Positions 1-8,855 of a stretch of 64,000 nt of DNA are shown here, one piece after another. Each line of letters opens with the position of its first letter. Position 1 is the stretch's first letter. The stretch spans positions 620,001-684,000 of the forward strand of contig NZ_CP113067.1 of NCBI RefSeq assembly GCF_026625865.1, read 5' to 3'. The stretch comes from Microbacterium sp. SL75 (GTDB lineage: Bacteria; Actinomycetota; Actinomycetes; Actinomycetales; Microbacteriaceae). The notes below the pieces were generated by a model. That model ran no database searches, was not told the DNA's origin, and worked only from the letters and a program-made list of their open reading frames with translations. The translations under genes were made by a program, and so were the position numbers.

Positions 1-405
1 CTGCGCGCCGGCCTCGGCATGCTCGAGGGCATGGTGAAGCTCCTGCCCACCGCCGAGGTCGGATTCCTCGGCATGGTCCGCGACGAAGAGACCTTCGAGC
101 CGACGACCTACGCCGAGCGCCTGCCCGACGACCTCAGCGACCGCCAGTGCTTCGTGCTCGACCCGATGCTCGCCACCGGCGGCTCGCTCGGCGCGGCCAT
201 CAAGTTCCTGTTCGCGCGTGGCGCGCAGGACGTCACCGCGATCTGCCTGCTGGGCGCGCCCGAGGGCGTTGCGGCGATCGAGAAGCAGGTCGAGGGCCAC
301 GACGTCACTCTCGTGCTCGGCGCCGTCGACGAGCGCCTCAACGAGAAGGGCTACATCGTGCCCGGTCTCGGTGACGCCGGCGACCGTCTCTACGGCACGG
401 CCTGA
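1..405 (+). CDS. upp: uracil phosphoribosyltransferase (C-terminal part, cut by window edge)
   Basis: Converts uracil and PRPP to UMP in the cytosolic pyrimidine salvage pathway. The frame is open from base 1 and begins inside the conserved [10 protein letters not shown] stretch of the family, so the N-terminal third lies outside the window. The PRPP-binding loop [11 protein letters not shown] is seen near base 160, and the end [17 protein letters not shown] matches the uracil-binding C-terminus of bacterial UPRTases. The stop codon overlaps the end of the convergent nuclease-helicase gene by 16 bases. No anomaly is visible in the part present. Confidence 0.95.
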   Translation: MRAGLGMLEGMVKLLPTAEVGFLGMVRDEETFEPTTYAERLPDDLSDRQCFVLDPMLATGGSLGAAIKFLFARGAQDVTAICLLGAPEGVAAIEKQVEGHDVTLVLGAVDERLNEKGYIVPGLGDAGDRLYGTA

Positions 406-3400
406 GCGCCCACCAATCGAGCGAACCCGCTGAGCCGCGCGACCCCTTCGGGGGTCCGCGGGAGATCGTCGAGCAGAGCGGGCGAGTACACCACGTAGGC
501 GGCCTGCATCGCGCGTGAGATCGCGACGTTGATGCGATTGCGCAGCAGCAGGAACTCCAGGCCGCGCGGAGCCTCCCGGCCCGACGACGCGGCGAGGGTC
601 AGGATCGCGACGACCGCTTCTTTGCCCTGGAAACGGTCGACCGTCCCGACCGGGACATCGGCGAAGCCCGCGGCGGCCAGGGCCTCTTCGACGGCGACCT
701 GTTGTGCGTTGTAGGGGGTGATGACGATGATGTCGTCGGCCCGCAGCGACCGGGGAGCATGCACGATGGCGGAGTCCCCCGCTCCCCCCTCGGCGCCCGT
801 CCACTCGCGCCCCACGAGTTCGGACACCAGGCGCGCGACCTCAGCGGCCTCTTCGTTCGAGAACGTCGAGTTGCCGCGGTGCCGCACGGGACGAGGGTGG
901 ACGCCGGGGTCGACGCCGTCGAGACGGCGCAGAGCGGTGGAGGGGTGCGAGGCGAGACGCCCCTCGTACGACAGCCGTGAGACCGGCTCGGCGACGGCGG
1001 GGTGCATACGGCGCGTGCGCGCGAGGAAGTAGCCGAACTCGTCCGGCACCACCTCGGCACCGTCGATGATCCACCCCAGGGCCGAGGTGTCGACGGGTTC
1101 GGGGTGCGTACCCTGGCTGACCTGCGGCAGCTGCTGCGGGTCGCCCAGCAGCAGGAGACGCTGCGCCGCGAGCGACACCGCGATGGTGGAGGCGAGCGAG
1201 AACTGCCCCGCCTCGTCGATCACGAGCAGATCGAGGCTCCCGCGCGGGATACGAGCCTCGTGGCTGAAATCCCAGGCGGTCCCCCCGACGACGAAGCCGG
1301 TGGAGGCGTTCTCGGCGGTGAACGACGCCACGCCGTTCTTGGGCAGCACCGTGAAAGCGTGCGGGGCACTCGGATCTTTCGGCGCCTTCCCGACCCGGGA
1401 TGCCGGCACCCCGGCCGCGATGACCTGATCGAGCATGTGCTCGATGGTCGCGTGGGATTGCGCCACGACCCCGATGCGGTAGCCGCGCTCGGCGACGAGG
1501 CGCGCGATGACGTGCGAGCCCACGTAGGTCTTGCCCGTGCCGGGAGGGCCTTGGACGGCGAGATAGCTGTGGTCGAGGTCGGCGACGCTACGCGCGATGG
1601 CGGTGACCTCGTCGTCGCCGGTCGCGCTGTCGACGCTCGTGACCGGGGAGAGTGCCCCCGACAGCGTGCGCGGCGGGACGCGACGCAGGATGTCGGCGGC
1701 CGCGCCGTCGGGGATCCCGGGGGCGGCGGCGAGGACTCCGTCGGCCCATGCGTCGATCGCTTTCTGCTGATTCCCGGCGCGCGGGGGTGCGGGCGGGGTG
1801 AGGGCGAGCGGCAGGTCGCGCCAGGTCGCGCCGTCGACGGCGGTCTCTTCGACGATCGCTCCGTCGTCGAGCACTTCGCGCACCGTCACTCGGCGCGCAC
1901 CGTGGATCCATCGGGGGCGCGTCTCGAGCGGGAAGGGCGCGGGAAGGTCGTAGACCGCGAAGGGCTCGCCGTCCACGCTCACGCGCGTGCCGGGTGCGAC
2001 CTCGCCGCGGAGCTCGACGAGACGGCGCTCCGATCCGCGGCCCGACTCGGGGAAGTGCCAATCGGCGACGACGCGCGAGCGTGCCGCGTCGACCACGACG
2101 ACGTCACGGGTCTCTTCCCAAACCGAGAGCGGCTCGCGCAGACGCAGGAAGTGCGTGGCCCAGTAGGTCTTCTCTTCGCGCGGGTAGTAGTCGATCGCGG
2201 CCGCGGCGAGACGGAGTGCGGTCGCGTCGGGTTCTGCCGCATCGCCCGCCCAGCGCTGCAGGGCCGTCGCGCGGGGCGACGGCTCGTAGGCCTGCTCGTC
2301 GGGCTCGGCTCCGCGCGCGGGGACAGCCCCCGACTCGCGCGCGCGATCGACGAGCCAGTCGCGCAGGCGCCGGGTCGAGACGCAGTCGTAGCGGTTGTAG
2401 TCGGCCAGGTCGTCGAGCACGCGCTGCGCCGCGACCGCATCGCCGTCGGCAGCGAGCGCGCGGGCCTCGACGTACTTCACGATCGAGTCGTCGCCGCGCT
2501 GCACGTCGCTCGTACGCACGTCGTCGCCCATGTACAGGGGCTCGAGCTTCTTGATCGAGTACGAGCGCGACCCCACCCGCAGCGCTCGACGCACGACCGG
2601 GTAGAGGTCGACGAAGACGCCGTCGCGCAGGAGCCGATCCACGTCGGCCTCGCGGACGCCGTAGCGGGCGGCCATCGTGAGCAGGTGTGTCGGCTCGTAG
2701 GGGGCGTAGTGGTAGATGTGCATGCCCGGGTGCCGCTGGCGTCGCAGCGCGACCATGTCGAGGAAACGCTCGAGGGCGGCTCGCTCTTCGTCGAAGGTGT
2801 GCGCCCAGAGCGCTCCGTAGACCTCGCGGGTGTCGACCCACCCGAAGAGGTAGTCGATGCCCCAGTGCTCGCCGACGCCCTCGGTGTACAGCGGGTCGCC
2901 CTCGAAATCGAAGAAGAGGTCGCCGTGGTCGGGCCGCGGGAGCACGCCCAGCGACTTGGGCGCGACGATCTCGAACGTGGGCACCGCGTGGGCGGGCTGG
3001 TCGGCGCCCGGGATGCCGGCCGGGCTGTCGAGCTGCAGGCGCGCCTGCGTGCGCAACGAGACGAAGGTGTCGACGCTCATGGCCGCGGGCGGCGCGGGCG
3101 CGACCGCCAACTGATCGATCGTCTCGATGCCGCCCGCCCGCAACCGGTCGCGCTGGACGGGCCGCATGCCCGCGACGAGCAGAAGGTCGCGGTGGGCGAC
3201 GACCTCGAGCTCACAAGTGGCGCATCGGCCGCACGCGATGACCCCGAGATCGCCGCGCGGGTCGCCCCAGGCGATCACGGGTCCGGCGGTACCGAGGTCG
3301 ACACGGCGGTCGGCGATCAGGGCGCGCAGGCGCTCGCGGCGGAGGCCGAAGACCGGGAGCAGATCGTCGAGGCGATGCGTGCTCGTCGACCCGTCGCCGA

Positions 3401-3938
3401 GCAGCAGCTGCACCTCGTCGGAGCGCGGCACGCCGAGACGATCGAGCTGATCGACATAGGCGGCGAGCTGCATGAGCGCCGTCACGCGCGCGCGGCGCGC
3501 CAGCTTGGTGTCTTGCACGATCCATCGGCGTGTTCCATCGGACGACGCCTCGGGCTCGCGCACGAGGAAGTCGGCGAACCCGACGAATTCCTCGGTGGCG
3601 AACGCGGCCTGATAGACCACCTCGATGGACGGGTCGGCGAGGGCCTCGTCGGTCAGGCGCACGGCTTCGGCGAGCGCCTCGGCGTCGGATGATCGCGCCG
3701 CGGGGATCTCGCGCACCGCCGAGCCGAAGCGGGCGCGGTCGTCGTCGAGCACGCGCAGCTCGTGTGCCGTACCCAGCCGCGCCGCGCGCTCGAGGGTGGC
3801 GTCTTCGGGGTCGTCGACGGGGGCGGTGCGTCCGATCTTGGCGTCGATCGCGCGCAGCCACGCGAATTCGCACTCGGCCGCCGCCTTGAGGTCGCTGGCG
3901 CTCCAGACGATCCGCCCGTCTTGCTCGATGTACCGCAT
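390..3938 (-). CDS. TM0106-family RecB-like nuclease fused to an SF1 DNA helicase
   Basis: Protein of 1182 aa. The N-terminal half resembles the TM0106 RecB-like nuclease family: a Cys cluster (CGRCATC) near residue 230 and an acidic DFEGDP motif near residue 350, followed by an RNase H-like stretch with DYNRYD. The C-terminal half is a Dna2/UPF1-type helicase with Walker A GPPGTGKT near residue 798, Walker B VIDEAGQ near 908, [17 protein letters not shown] and a final RINVAISRA motif near 1136. The likely role is DNA end processing or repair; the substrate is unknown. I chose the ATG at 3938 because a TAGCGT hexamer lies seven bases upstream, fitting a leaderless start. The frame stays open further upstream into nadE, but that part has no family-like sequence. 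Transcribed away from nadE. Confidence 0.85.
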   Translation of the reverse strand: MRYIEQDGRIVWSASDLKAAAECEFAWLRAIDAKIGRTAPVDDPEDATLERAARLGTAHELRVLDDDRARFGSAVREIPAARSSDAEALAEAVRLTDEALADPSIEVVYQAAFATEEFVGFADFLVREPEASSDGTRRWIVQDTKLARRARVTALMQLAAYVDQLDRLGVPRSDEVQLLLGDGSTSTHRLDDLLPVFGLRRERLRALIADRRVDLGTAGPVIAWGDPRGDLGVIACGRCATCELEVVAHRDLLLVAGMRPVQRDRLRAGGIETIDQLAVAPAPPAAMSVDTFVSLRTQARLQLDSPAGIPGADQPAHAVPTFEIVAPKSLGVLPRPDHGDLFFDFEGDPLYTEGVGEHWGIDYLFGWVDTREVYGALWAHTFDEERAALERFLDMVALRRQRHPGMHIYHYAPYEPTHLLTMAARYGVREADVDRLLRDGVFVDLYPVVRRALRVGSRSYSIKKLEPLYMGDDVRTSDVQRGDDSIVKYVEARALAADGDAVAAQRVLDDLADYNRYDCVSTRRLRDWLVDRARESGAVPARGAEPDEQAYEPSPRATALQRWAGDAAEPDATALRLAAAAIDYYPREEKTYWATHFLRLREPLSVWEETRDVVVVDAARSRVVADWHFPESGRGSERRLVELRGEVAPGTRVSVDGEPFAVYDLPAPFPLETRPRWIHGARRVTVREVLDDGAIVEETAVDGATWRDLPLALTPPAPPRAGNQQKAIDAWADGVLAAAPGIPDGAAADILRRVPPRTLSGALSPVTSVDSATGDDEVTAIARSVADLDHSYLAVQGPPGTGKTYVGSHVIARLVAERGYRIGVVAQSHATIEHMLDQVIAAGVPASRVGKAPKDPSAPHAFTVLPKNGVASFTAENASTGFVVGGTAWDFSHEARIPRGSLDLLVIDEAGQFSLASTIAVSLAAQRLLLLGDPQQLPQVSQGTHPEPVDTSALGWIIDGAEVVPDEFGYFLARTRRMHPAVAEPVSRLSYEGRLASHPSTALRRLDGVDPGVHPRPVRHRGNSTFSNEEAAEVARLVSELVGREWTGAEGGAGDSAIVHAPRSLRADDIIVITPYNAQQVAVEEALAAAGFADVPVGTVDRFQGKEAVVAILTLAASSGREAPRGLEFLLLRNRINVAISRAMQAAYVVYSPALLDDLPRTPEGVARLSGFARLVGAQAVP

Positions 3939-4046
3939 GGTGTTCACGCTAACCGGGGCCGCCGACATCGGCCGCCGACCGTCCACGGGGAGGTCGCTCT
4001 CGCAACCGGACTGCCCACCGTCGGAGGGTGCTGACAGACTGAGGGG

Positions 4047-6107
4047 GTGATCACCGATCTGCCGTTCGAGAACGTGTACCGGCACGGGTTCGCGCGCGTC
4101 GCCGCGTGCACGATCCCCGTCGCGGTCGCCGACCCCGCCACGAACGCCGACGCCGTGCTCCAATCGGCGCGCGCCTGCGACGCCGAGGGGGTCGCCGTCG
4201 CGGTCTTCCCCGAGCTGTGCCTGACCGGCTATGCGATCGACGACCTCGTCATGCAGGATCCCCTGCTCGACGCCGTCGAGACCGCCCTCGAGCGCCTGCT
4301 CCTGGCATCCGCAGACCTCCTTCCGGTGCTGCTGGTGGGCGCGCCGCTGCGCCAGGGCAACCGCCTGTTCAATTGCGCGGTCGTGATCCACCGGGGCCGG
4401 GTGCTCGGCGTCGCCCCGAAGGCGTACCTGCCCACGTACCGCGAGTTCTACGAGCACCGCTGGTACGCCCGCGGCGACGACCAGGCCGGGCAGCACATCC
4501 GCGTCGCGGGCCAGACGGTGCCGTTCGGACCCGACCTTCTGTTCGATGCGGTCGACGTGCCCGGTCTGACCCTGCACGCCGAGGTGTGCGAAGACGTCTG
4601 GGTTCCGATCCCGCCGTCATCGGGGGCGGCACTGGCCGGGGCCACGGTGCTTGCGAACCTCTCGGGCAGCCCCATCACGATCGGGCGCGCCGACGACCGC
4701 AACCTGCTCTCGCAATCGCAGTCGATGCGGTGCCTCGCCGTCTACGCCTACGCGGCCGCGGGCCAGGGCGAGTCGACCAACGACGTCTCTTGGGACGGCC
4801 AGACCATGATCTACGAGAGCGGCCAGCTGCTCGACACGACCGAGCGCTTCCCCGACGGGCCGCGGCGCAGCGTCGCCGACGTCGATCTCGACCGGCTCCG
4901 TCAGGATCGCCTGCGCCAGGGCACGTTCGACGACAACCGCCGCACCACGGCCCCCGCATTCCGCACGGTGCCGTTCGAGCTCGCACCACCGGCGACCGAT
5001 CTCGGTCTGCGCCGTGCCGTCGACCGCTTCCCGTTCGTCCCCGACGACCCCGCTCGCCTCGCGCAGGACTGCTACGAGGCCTTCAACATCCAGGTGTCGG
5101 GGCTCGTCCAGCGCCTGCAGGCCATCGGCAACCCGCGGCCGGTGCTCGGGGTGAGCGGCGGACTCGACTCCACGCACGCCCTTCTCGTCATCGCGCGCGC
5201 CATGGACCGGATGGGGCGTCCGCGTAGCGACATCCTCACCTACACGCTCCCCGGCTTCGCGACGAGCGAGAAGACCAAGCGCAACGCGATCGCCCTGGCG
5301 GAGGCCGTCGGCGCCTCGATCGAAGAGATCGACATCCGTCCCGCGGCGACCGAGATGCTCTCGCGCATGGGACACCCCTTCGCCGCGGGACGACCCGTGC
5401 ACGACGTCACCTTCGAGAACGTGCAGGCGGGGCTGCGCACCGACTACCTCTTCCGTCTCGCGAACCAGAACGACGGGATCGTCGTCGGCACCGGCGACCT
5501 GTCCGAGATCGCGCTCGGGTGGTCCACCTACGGCGTGGGCGATCAGATGAGCCACTACTCGGTGAACCCCGGGGTGCCGAAGACCCTCATCCAGCACCTC
5601 ATCCGCTGGGTGATCTCCTCGGGAGAGCTCAGCGACGACACGGTCCAGGTGCTGCAGGCCGTGCTCGACACCGAGATCAGCCCCGAGCTGGTGCCCGCGG
5701 GGCAGGACGGCCGCATGCAGTCCACCGAGGACCGCATCGGCCCCTACAACCTGCACGATTTCACGCTGTACCACGTCCTGCGCTTCGGGTTCCGGCCGTC
5801 GAAGATCGCCTTCCTCGCGGCGCACGCCTGGAATGATCCGGATGCCGGCGCCTGGCCGCCCGGCTACCCCGAAGAAGAGCGCCCGGCGTACGACCTCGTC
5901 ACCGTGGCGAGATGGCTCGAGGTGTTCCTGAAGCGCTTCTTCGGGTTCGCGCAGTTCAAGCGCACCGCGATCCCGAACGGGCCGAAGGTGTCGCCCGCCG
6001 GTTCGCTCTCTCCGCGCGGAGACTGGCGCGCCCCCTCCGACGGCAACGCTCGCGCGTGGCTCGCCGACCTGCACGCGGCGGTGCCGCAGGCCTTCCGCGG
6101 CGACTGA
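4047..6107 (+). CDS. nadE: glutamine-dependent NAD+ synthetase
   Basis: Makes NAD+ from nicotinate adenine dinucleotide, ATP and glutamine, the last step of NAD biosynthesis. The 686-aa length fits the two-domain actinobacterial enzyme. The N-terminal nitrilase-like glutaminase domain shows the catalytic triad E56 (VFPEL), K125 (APKAYLPT) and C181 (AEVCEDVW). The C-terminal synthetase domain has the PP-loop SGGLDS at residues 370-375 and a conserved end rich in FAQFKR and PNGPKVSP. The GTG start is six bases after CAGACT and has no well-spaced Shine-Dalgarno, so it may be leaderless. Divergent from the nuclease-helicase gene, 108 bases apart. Confidence 0.95.
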   Translation: MITDLPFENVYRHGFARVAACTIPVAVADPATNADAVLQSARACDAEGVAVAVFPELCLTGYAIDDLVMQDPLLDAVETALERLLLASADLLPVLLVGAPLRQGNRLFNCAVVIHRGRVLGVAPKAYLPTYREFYEHRWYARGDDQAGQHIRVAGQTVPFGPDLLFDAVDVPGLTLHAEVCEDVWVPIPPSSGAALAGATVLANLSGSPITIGRADDRNLLSQSQSMRCLAVYAYAAAGQGESTNDVSWDGQTMIYESGQLLDTTERFPDGPRRSVADVDLDRLRQDRLRQGTFDDNRRTTAPAFRTVPFELAPPATDLGLRRAVDRFPFVPDDPARLAQDCYEAFNIQVSGLVQRLQAIGNPRPVLGVSGGLDSTHALLVIARAMDRMGRPRSDILTYTLPGFATSEKTKRNAIALAEAVGASIEEIDIRPAATEMLSRMGHPFAAGRPVHDVTFENVQAGLRTDYLFRLANQNDGIVVGTGDLSEIALGWSTYGVGDQMSHYSVNPGVPKTLIQHLIRWVISSGELSDDTVQVLQAVLDTEISPELVPAGQDGRMQSTEDRIGPYNLHDFTLYHVLRFGFRPSKIAFLAAHAWNDPDAGAWPPGYPEEERPAYDLVTVARWLEVFLKRFFGFAQFKRTAIPNGPKVSPAGSLSPRGDWRAPSDGNARAWLADLHAAVPQAFRGD

Positions 6108-6152
6108 GCCACGGCATCCGCTCGGGGCACGCCCCGGCCCTGGCGACGCGGA

Positions 6153-6650
6153 CTACCAGCCCATCGAACCGGGGACGCCCTTGAACGGCCCCGCGAGGTC
6201 GCTCGTGACCCAGCCGCCGTAGAACCCGCCGGGCTGCGGTTTCACCGTCTCGCCGCCGAGAACGACGCGGTCCATGGGGCCCGCGTAGACGGCCACGCGG
6301 TCCTCGAGCAGCTCGTACCCCGGCATGGGGTGCGGGTAGTTCCAGGCGGCGCGCGGCGCAACCGCTCCCCCTCCCCCGTGCACGTCGAAGTACCGGGCGC
6401 CGCCTTTGAACTCGCAGAACGAGGCGCCTTCTCCGAGGGTGAGGGCATCGCCGAACGCGGCGATCGGCACGTAGTACACGGGCGGATGACTGGTCTCGAG
6501 CACCCGGACGACGTCGTCGGTGTCGGCGATGCGCACGCCGCCGAAGTCGATCTGCACGCGCTTGCGGACGCGCTCCAGCCGCGGGGGCCGAGGGTAGTCC
6601 CACACGGATTCCTGACCGGGGCGGACGGGGTCGGGTACGGGGCGCGGCAT
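6153..6650 (-). CDS. DUF427 family protein
   Basis: A 165-aa cytosolic protein of the DUF427 family. Characteristic elements are the VWDYPRPPR opening, the FGGVRIADT strand, HPPVYYVP, a CEFKGGARYFDV core, and the closing W-N-Y-P-x-P and VYAGPMD segments. The family folds as a small beta barrel; its biochemical function is not established. The ATG follows TAGCGT by six bases, suggesting a leaderless transcript. It converges on nadE with a 45-base gap that holds nothing recognisable. Confidence 0.85.
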   Translation of the reverse strand: MPRPVPDPVRPGQESVWDYPRPPRLERVRKRVQIDFGGVRIADTDDVVRVLETSHPPVYYVPIAAFGDALTLGEGASFCEFKGGARYFDVHGGGGAVAPRAAWNYPHPMPGYELLEDRVAVYAGPMDRVVLGGETVKPQPGGFYGGWVTSDLAGPFKGVPGSMGW

Positions 6651-6750
6651 GCGCCCACGCTACGCCGCGATCTGGACACTCGGGCGATTCCCCGGATACC
6701 GGCTCAGGAAGCGCACAGGTTTTCGGTAGCCTGGAAGTCGAGGGGGAACA

Positions 6751-6948
6751 GTGAGCGAACACAGGACGACGCCGGTCGGGCGGCGCTATCGCGTCTACCA
6801 GATCGTCGGCATCGTGCTGGCCGTGCTCTTCCTCGCCCTGGGCGTCGCCGCCTACCTCGCCGGCGGAGGGCCCGTCATCGCCGCCATCGCCGTCATCGGA
6901 GGTCTCGCCGTGCTCATCGTCTCGATCATCACGATGGTGCGCTCGTGA
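6751..6948 (+). CDS. small two-helix membrane protein
   Basis: A 65-aa protein with a short basic N-terminus (RRYRVYQ) and two predicted transmembrane helices, about residues 17-38 and 41-62, separated by a Gly/Pro turn. A GTG start is preceded by AGGGGGA at good spacing. Its stop overlaps the GTG of the next small gene by four bases, so the two are probably translationally coupled. Function unknown; I do not recognise a family. Confidence 0.65.
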   Translation: MSEHRTTPVGRRYRVYQIVGIVLAVLFLALGVAAYLAGGGPVIAAIAVIGGLAVLIVSIITMVRS

Positions 6949-7088
6949 GCGCTCCCGAGACCCCGGGCGGCCCCGACGGGAAGAAGAAGTACCCCGCGGG
7001 CACCGTCGTCATCTGGATCGCCGGCGCCGGCATCGGCCTGTGGCTCCTCGTCAGCGGGCTGATCGGCATCCTCTCCGGAGGCAGCTGA
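6945..7088 (+). CDS. small single-pass membrane protein
   Basis: A 47-aa ORF starting at the GTG that overlaps the stop of the preceding gene (GTGA). A charged, Gly/Pro-rich N-terminus with KKKYPAGT is followed by one hydrophobic helix of about 25 residues (VVIWIAGAGIGLW and onward) to the C-terminus. The four-base overlap and shared membrane character suggest the two small proteins act together, possibly as a complex. No family recognised; short length keeps confidence moderate. Confidence 0.55.
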   Translation: MSAPETPGGPDGKKKYPAGTVVIWIAGAGIGLWLLVSGLIGILSGGS

Positions 7089-7133
7089 ACCCGCGCGTCG
7101 TGGGAATGCCCTCCGACGACGATCGTTGACCTC

Positions 7134-7154
7134 CCTGTCACCGATTTCGACAGG
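7134..7154 (+). promoter_or_regulatory. inverted repeat before the aldo/keto reductase
   Basis: CCTGTC and GACAGG form a 6-bp inverted repeat with a 9-base centre, ending nine bases before the ATG and overlapping the AGGAAGG ribosome-binding site. A TTGACC (7126-7131) lies just upstream. It could be an operator or a small hairpin affecting translation; no regulator is adjacent. Confidence 0.35.
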
Positions 7155-7163
7155 AAGGGCATC

Positions 7164-8108
7164 ATGACGCGTATCGGACGCAGCGACCTCGACATCCTCC
7201 CCCTCTCACTGGGCGGCAACGTCTTCGGCTGGACCGCCGACCGAGACACCTCGTTCGCGGTGCTCGACTCCTTCCATGCCGGGGGTGGCAATTTCATCGA
7301 CACCGCCGATGCCTACAGCGCCTGGGTGCCCGGCAACTCGGGCGGCGAGAGTGAGACCCTCATCGGCGAGTGGCTCGCCTCCCGCAAGCCCGAGAACGTC
7401 GTGGTGGCCACCAAGGTCAGCCAGCACCCCGAGTTCCGCGGACTGGGCGCGAAGAACATCCGCGCCGCGGCGGAAGCCTCGCTGAAGCGCCTCGGAATCG
7501 ACACCATCGACCTCTACTACGCCCACTTCGATGACGCCGAGACGCCCCTCGAAGAGACCGTCGCCGGCTTCGCCGACCTCGTCAGCGACGGGCTCGTGCG
7601 CTACGTGGCGGTGTCGAACTACACCGCGGCGCGCATCGGCGAATGGATCTCGCTCGCCGAGGCCTCCGGAGCAGATCTCCCGGTCGCCGTCCAGCCGCAC
7701 TACAACCTCGTGCACCGCACCGATGTCGAGAGCGAGATCGTGCCCGTGGCCGAGCGGTACGGCATGTCGCTCGTTCCGTACTACGCGCTCGCGAGCGGAT
7801 TCCTCACCGGCAAGTACCGTTCGTCGGATGCCACCGGCACCTCGCCCCGGGCGGAAGGCGCCGCGAAGCTGGCCACTCCGGCCGGACTGGCGCTGATCGA
7901 CGCGCTCAAAGAGGTCGGCGATGCGCACGGCGCCTCCATCGCCACCACCGCCCTGGCCTGGCTGCGGGCCCAGCCGAGCGTTGCCGCTCCCATCGCGAGC
8001 GCCTCGAAGGTGGAGCAGGTCGCCGATCTCCTCGCCAGCGCCTCTCTCGAGCTGACGGCCGACGAGATCGCGCACCTCTCGGCCGTGTCCGAGCCCGCCC
8101 AGGGCTGA
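7164..8108 (+). CDS. aldo/keto reductase
   Basis: A 314-aa cytosolic NADPH-dependent oxidoreductase of the aldo/keto reductase superfamily. The TIM-barrel signatures are visible: GGNVFGW near the N-terminus, FIDTADAYS with the catalytic Asp and Tyr, VVVATKVSQ with the catalytic Lys, and the late cofactor-binding segment PSVAAPIASASKVEQV. The natural substrate cannot be told from sequence; relatives reduce a range of aldehydes and ketones. Start chosen for AGGAAGG eight bases upstream. Followed by a hairpin terminator, so probably a single-gene transcript. Confidence 0.9.
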   Translation: MTRIGRSDLDILPLSLGGNVFGWTADRDTSFAVLDSFHAGGGNFIDTADAYSAWVPGNSGGESETLIGEWLASRKPENVVVATKVSQHPEFRGLGAKNIRAAAEASLKRLGIDTIDLYYAHFDDAETPLEETVAGFADLVSDGLVRYVAVSNYTAARIGEWISLAEASGADLPVAVQPHYNLVHRTDVESEIVPVAERYGMSLVPYYALASGFLTGKYRSSDATGTSPRAEGAAKLATPAGLALIDALKEVGDAHGASIATTALAWLRAQPSVAAPIASASKVEQVADLLASASLELTADEIAHLSAVSEPAQG

Positions 8109-8127
8109 GCAGGGCGCGGGGCGGGAT

Positions 8128-8146
8128 GCGCGGGCACAGCCCGCGC
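8128..8146 (+). terminator. hairpin after the aldo/keto reductase gene
   Basis: GCGCGGGC, a three-base ACA loop and GCCCGCGC form a perfect 8-bp GC stem starting 20 bases after the stop codon, followed by a CTTCGCCCCC tail. The U-tract is poor, as is common in this group. Confidence 0.6.
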
Positions 8147-8161
8147 CTTCGCCCCCTCGGC

Positions 8162-8226
8162 CGAGGAACGCCCGCCGTACCGGGATCCGCGCGCAGCGTG
8201 TTCCCCCCTACGGCGGGCGTTCCTCG
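8162..8226. repeat. perfect 18-bp inverted repeat
   Basis: CGAGGAACGCCCGCCGTA at 8162-8179 is repeated in perfect inverted form at 8209-8226, with 29 bases between. It sits between the reductase terminator and the nucleosidase start. There is no U-tract after the right arm, so simple intrinsic termination is doubtful; it may be a bidirectional stop, an RNA stabiliser or a protein-binding site. Confidence 0.7.
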
Positions 8227-8273
8227 CGGTGGGACTCGCTACGCCGACACCCGCCGTGGGCGAGAATGAGGAC

Positions 8274-8831
8274 GTGAAGCTCCTCGTCGCCGCCCATGCG
8301 TCCGAACTCACCGCCTTCGAGGCGGAGATCCCCGGTTTCGATCGTCTGCTCACCGGGGTGGGCAAGATCCCCGCGGCCTACGCGCTGACGCGTGCGCTCT
8401 GCGAGGGCGACTACGACGAGATCGTCGTCGTCGGCACGGCGGGAGCGATCGATGACGACGTCGAGGGCGGCATCTACGACATCGCGGCTGCAATCCAGCA
8501 CGACGTGAAGGGCCTGGACGGCACCTTCGGAGAGCATGTGTCGCTGCCCTCCCGTGTCGAGACCGGGTCCGAGGGCGTCGTCATCGCGACCGGCGACCAC
8601 TTCGTCGACGATGCGGAGGCCGTGCGCCTCATTCGCGGTCTCGGTGCCCGCCTGGTCGACATGGAGTCGTACGCGCTCATCTGGGTCGCCCGCCAGTTCG
8701 GCGTGCCCATCCGCATCCTGCGCGCCGTGTCGGATCGCGCGCAGGACGGCGCCACCGAGCTGTGGGACGACGTCGTGGAGCGGTGCAGCCACGAGCTGCG
8801 CGCGGAGATCCGCGCCCGCTACGGCGTCTGA
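8274..8831 (+). CDS. 5'-methylthioadenosine/adenosylhomocysteine-type nucleosidase family protein
   Basis: A 185-aa phosphorylase-superfamily protein probably cleaving the N-glycosidic bond of a purine nucleoside. The family pattern is present: LLVAAHASEL opening, GVGKIPAAYALTRAL, VVVGTAGAID, a late ATGDHFVDD and the nucleoside-binding VDMESYAL motif containing the ME pair, then RAVSDRAQDGA. It is shorter than classic MtnN (about 230 aa). The GTG at 8274 is preferred because GAGAAT lies exactly six bases before it; the frame extends 45 bases further upstream without homology-like sequence. Converges on the MFS gene. Confidence 0.8.
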   Translation: MKLLVAAHASELTAFEAEIPGFDRLLTGVGKIPAAYALTRALCEGDYDEIVVVGTAGAIDDDVEGGIYDIAAAIQHDVKGLDGTFGEHVSLPSRVETGSEGVVIATGDHFVDDAEAVRLIRGLGARLVDMESYALIWVARQFGVPIRILRAVSDRAQDGATELWDDVVERCSHELRAEIRARYGV

Positions 8832-8855
8832 TTCCGCCCCGGGGATCGCACGCGC

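Noticed and set aside
1002..3692. 896-codon open frame on the plus strand
   Set aside because: It is antisense to the nuclease-helicase, lacks a family match and has the Arg/Asp/Val-rich composition of GC-rich shadow frames.
3939..4577. N-terminal extension of the nuclease-helicase
   Set aside because: The frame stays open, but it would overlap nadE on the opposite strand by more than 500 bases and the translation does not look like the family; the ATG at 3938 has a -10 box.
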